A stretch of DNA of 64,000 nt, from contig JAJKFH010002370.1 in NCBI GenBank assembly GCA_023333565.1, positions 248,001 to 312,000 on the forward strand, written 5' to 3'. This stretch comes from Puffinus mauretanicus (taxonomy: Eukaryota; Chordata; Aves; Procellariiformes; Procellariidae). The number at the start of each line of letters is the position of its first letter. The first letter of the stretch is position 1. Position numbers and translations under genes: made by a program. This document shows, in pieces, positions 60,651 to 64,000 of this stretch. The notes under the pieces are model-generated. The model saw only the letters and a list, made by a program, of their open reading frames with translations. It had not been told where the DNA came from and made no database searches.

Positions 60651-63600
60651 GGTGTCCTTATTGGTTGTGCAAACATACTGTAAGAGTGAAAAACATAAAC
60701 ACAACTGAAGCTAAATAAAAATAAAGGTCAAAGGGTATTTTTATTGGCACAATCTTTTTGCATGCTGGTAGTCAGCACATGTTTATACGTAAAACGGTTT
60801 TGCTACTGAAGTGGAAGGATGATTTGCATTTAGATAGACTTCCTTTTTAAATCTTCTACCTGTATGACACACAAAATTATGCATCTGGGCTAAACCCACA
60901 GCAACCTTGTCACCTAGTTCACAGGGAACTTTACTAGAAGTCTGATTTCCTGTTCACAGGTCTAAACAATAGATTTACTGATTTTTGCAATTAATGCACA
61001 GTTATTGAGTGTATTGAGTTATTCATATCACTTTTTATACATTCAAAGAGGTTAGAGCATGTCAGTATTTCGCTAGAATGTTATCTTTTTATAAACAAAT
61101 GAGTATGTTTTCCACTGACATTCATCCTTCTCAATACCATCAAGACACATTAAGTGCCTTGAGTGTTCCTTTTGAATATCATTGTTTCCCCACTCAGTGC
61201 CTCAGAGCAATTCCTCAATTATAGAACTTAGTTTTGCCATATGGTTTAGTTACCCTGAAGAAGAATAATTAATCATCTCAGCAAGTTTCACTGAAGTTAG
61301 ATGTTCCCAGGCTGACCAACACTTAACATGATCTATCAAACAATTTCTAACTTTGGAGATAATACGCTGTTTAATGTATGTGACAACTGGCAGACCTCTT
61401 CTATTGACAGGGGTTTTCTAATTAACAAGTGCCGAAGAAATCCTCAGAGGAGGTAGCTGGGAACATTCCATACACTTCAAATTCCTTCAGCACACTTTCT
61501 GTATATGATGCCTTTTAAAATGTTCAGTTTTCATTTTATAAGGGAAAAAAAGATTTGTCTAAAGAATACCATTTCATATACCATTTCCAGCAATGAATTA
61601 ATGCTTCTTAAACCCCAGGGAACACTACTACACAAGACCACCACCACTTGCTATAAAATGTCCAAAATAAGTGAAAAACAGGAAAGAAAAAATTACCAAG
61701 TGGGTAAACATGGGCAACAGCAAAAATGCATCACAGTTCCTGCAAGACAAGGATGCTACTGTGGCTGTTACAAGAAAGCCAAGGTGGGGAAGGGAGAGAA
61801 ACATGAAAGCCCAAGGTCAAAGCTTTTAATATGCAGCTACAAACAGCTGGTTCAAGCTATTAGGTTACTGTCTATAAAATCTACCATTCTGAGTAAATCT
61901 CAGATGTACTTTATTATCCATAAATCAATCACTTATTAAAAAGGAAAGAGTGTGCTCTCCTCTCAGTGTGGCCAGTAAAAAGCTAGCACAACCGATTTTA
62001 TGTAAGTCTAATTTTTCCATCTTCTGTATTTTAGGTTCTGAGTGCTCCAATATTTTCAGAGATGCCAAGTTCTGCCAGGGGCTAGTCATCTGTTTAAAAG
62101 CAAGGCTATCACTACTATAATTTTTTAATTATTTCCATTGGTTCTGAGTTGTTTTGCTTTGTTGAGGTTTTTTGCGTTTTGTTTTTTTTTTTTTAAAAGC
62201 CAAGCCTGAGCTGACGGCGCTTTACAGTAAATCAGATTTATCACATCATTATTATCATGCCTGCAGTTTTTAAAATTTGCCTCAGTTTGGAGCTGCTGAA
62301 AATGCACTCGCCTGGCTGGGAGAGGCGCAATGTAAGCAGATACTGGGAGAGCTCTGACCCATTTCAATTACTTAAGAAAAAAACTTTGTCACTCCAGCAA
62401 AAGGTCTCTGGAAAATGACAGAAACACTCTCAGAGATTCCTAGACAGAGGTGGGACCACATGTGAAAGATCCCCTTCCAAGCTGTGTAGGCCAGTAGCCA
62501 GTTTGAAGGACAAGACACAGATTTCCATTCAGAAAAGCACATGTACGGGTCCTGATGCTGGCTTGATATGCCCATGAACAGAAAACAGTATAACTTGGAG
62601 ACTGAAACATGAGCCAGAAGTCCAGAGCTTCTGTCAGTGACCTGGGTTTGAAAATCATAGAAACTCAAAGAGAATGACCCTGGAAACAGAACTGAACTTT
62701 CCGCATCATATTTCCCATGTATATAACACTCGGAAGAGCCAGCAAATCTGCTACTGAGGCACTATAAAAATGCAACCATCATTGCCAAGTAGCCAGAAAA
62801 GTGACAGCCCTGACAGAAATCCCAAGAGGATGAAGCAGGATGCTCTTAACCTTCCACAGATATTTGTCTAATTATAGCTAGTTGTAGTTCTCTTTAATGC
62901 TGGGGTTCCTGCACCTACATGACTATTTTGATTATGCTAAACATGGCTCATGGAGCTACATTATCTCTGAAAAGCCTTGGAGATAGAGCTACAAGTGCAA
63001 CCTAGGAAAGAATAAAATTAATCACCGAATTCAAATTTTGCAGGTAGGTTAGAACTTGCACCTGGTAGGGATCTGATAATCTTATTTAATCCCATGCATT
63101 TTTTTGAAACATAAGACCATTTACAAAAAGGGGACAAAAATCCTGTTTTTCTCCATTATATATTAAATTTTCCCTTTAAAACTTCCAAAAACTAGCATTT
63201 CTTTCAATGGAGAAAATTACTCCGTCATTCTATTACTTGCATAAAAGACTGTCACTCAAGAAAAGGAAAAAGAGGGTTTTCATTGGGGAAAAAGATTACA
63301 TATTTTAAAAGTTCTCCTACTTTTTTTTAAGTAACTCAAAACAATATTTCAATCTTGCCAACAAAATTTGTCCAGATTTTTGTTTTGATTGCAAGTACAT
63401 TTTCTCTCAGTATCTGCATGAAAATTTCACCTCTTAATTTCTTCCTGTCTTCTGCAGTGTTGCAGACATACAATCATTCAAGTACAACATTCTTTCTCCT
63501 ACAGACATAATTCTCAGAGGAACCCTGCCATTTGTGATTTAAAGTTTTGTGACTATGAAACACACATAACCACAAGTTCTGAAGTTAAGTATCTGTCAGA

Positions 63601-64000
63601 TTGACCTACACCCTAAAAACTTTTTGGTTCTGGAGTTCGGCTAAGGGCATAACCTGAAAAGAACCAGCTTCTATACTATAATGCTCTGCTTCTTTGAATA
63701 GTAAATATAGTGCAATCTCTTAGCAACATGAACTACACAGATATATACTTCTTAGTTATAAGGTAAGAATTTGTTAATTGCACATCTCTCATCATCTTAT
63801 TTTTATTGTAAATCTTCCCCTTGCTGTCATCTTTTATGAGAATTTAGCATCCATGCAAACACCTACACATTACTAGCTTTGCTCAGTCACACACATAAAT
63901 GTACTTGCACATTTTGATAATTCCAGAACAGGGCCTTTAAGTTGCGAAGATCCTTGATGAAGTGCACTATCTGTCTGTAAGACAGTCTGTGGCTCTTCAG
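60651..64000. other. Downstream flank, no gene seen
   Basis: AT-rich sequence with no recognised repeat element, exon or RNA gene. The open frame at 61505-61939 is lysine-rich, matches no family I know and sits in A-rich DNA. Confidence 0.5.

Noticed and set aside
60319..60708. 129-codon frame after TRH as a second gene
   Set aside because: It overlaps the 3' untranslated region and polyadenylation signal, and no family is recognisable.
61505..61939. 144-codon lysine-rich frame
   Set aside because: A-rich composition explains it; no splice sites, homology or motif support.
1..64000. CRISPR arrays, tRNA or rRNA genes, bacterial operons
   Set aside because: No regularly spaced identical repeats, no cloverleaf with A/B boxes noticed, and the base composition and repeats are those of a bird chromosome.

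Overview
The window looks like avian chromosomal DNA. It carries CR1 LINE copies that end in the CR1-type ATTCTRTG tail, LTR elements with 5-bp target duplications of the kind common in birds, AT-rich non-coding DNA, and one recognisable vertebrate gene: the thyrotropin-releasing hormone precursor (TRH) near the right end on the plus strand. No bacterial-style gene packing, tRNA, rRNA or CRISPR array was seen. Most open frames here are chance frames, often with no ATG, and were left out.

Layout: 1-3990 is gene-free apart from a diverged duplicated segment. 3991-4857 is a CR1 copy read on the minus strand. 6205-6640 is a compact CpG island with no assignable gene; a weak candidate minus-strand exon lies next to it. 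9158-10282 is a solo LTR with a 46-bp internal minisatellite. 14840-16403 holds two copies of another LTR family in opposite orientation, the second with perfect 5-bp target duplications. 16409-28872 is a gene desert with one possible coiled-coil exon fragment on the minus strand near 27.8 kb. 28873-30996 is an ERVL-like provirus with an intact 5' LTR, a lysine-type primer binding site, loss of gag, protease and reverse transcriptase, a 1.5-kb open RNase H-integrase frame and only a 23-bp stub of the 3' LTR, bracketed by TACAC. It sits next to a second CR1 copy (31014-31688, plus), almost identical to the first but inverted. A third, older CR1 lies at 33171-34425. 34426-56446 is a gene desert with small palindromes and simple repeats.

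TRH: coding exon 2 (57746-57941) gives the signal peptide and N-terminal propeptide. Exon 3 (59150-59715) gives eight QHP units. Joined, they read 253 codons plus stop with no frame break. Six units keep the full dibasic-QHPG-dibasic processing signature; unit 4 and unit 6 are altered in ways that should stop mature TRH release. A plausible non-coding exon 1 and promoter (CRE-like and TATA-like motifs, strong donor) lie about 1 kb upstream. A well-formed polyadenylation signal lies at 60627. The rest, to 64000, shows no gene.

There is no multi-gene operon or novel system evident. The points of interest are the decayed TRH units, the open RNase H-integrase remnant, the near-identical inverted CR1 pair and the inverted LTR pair.
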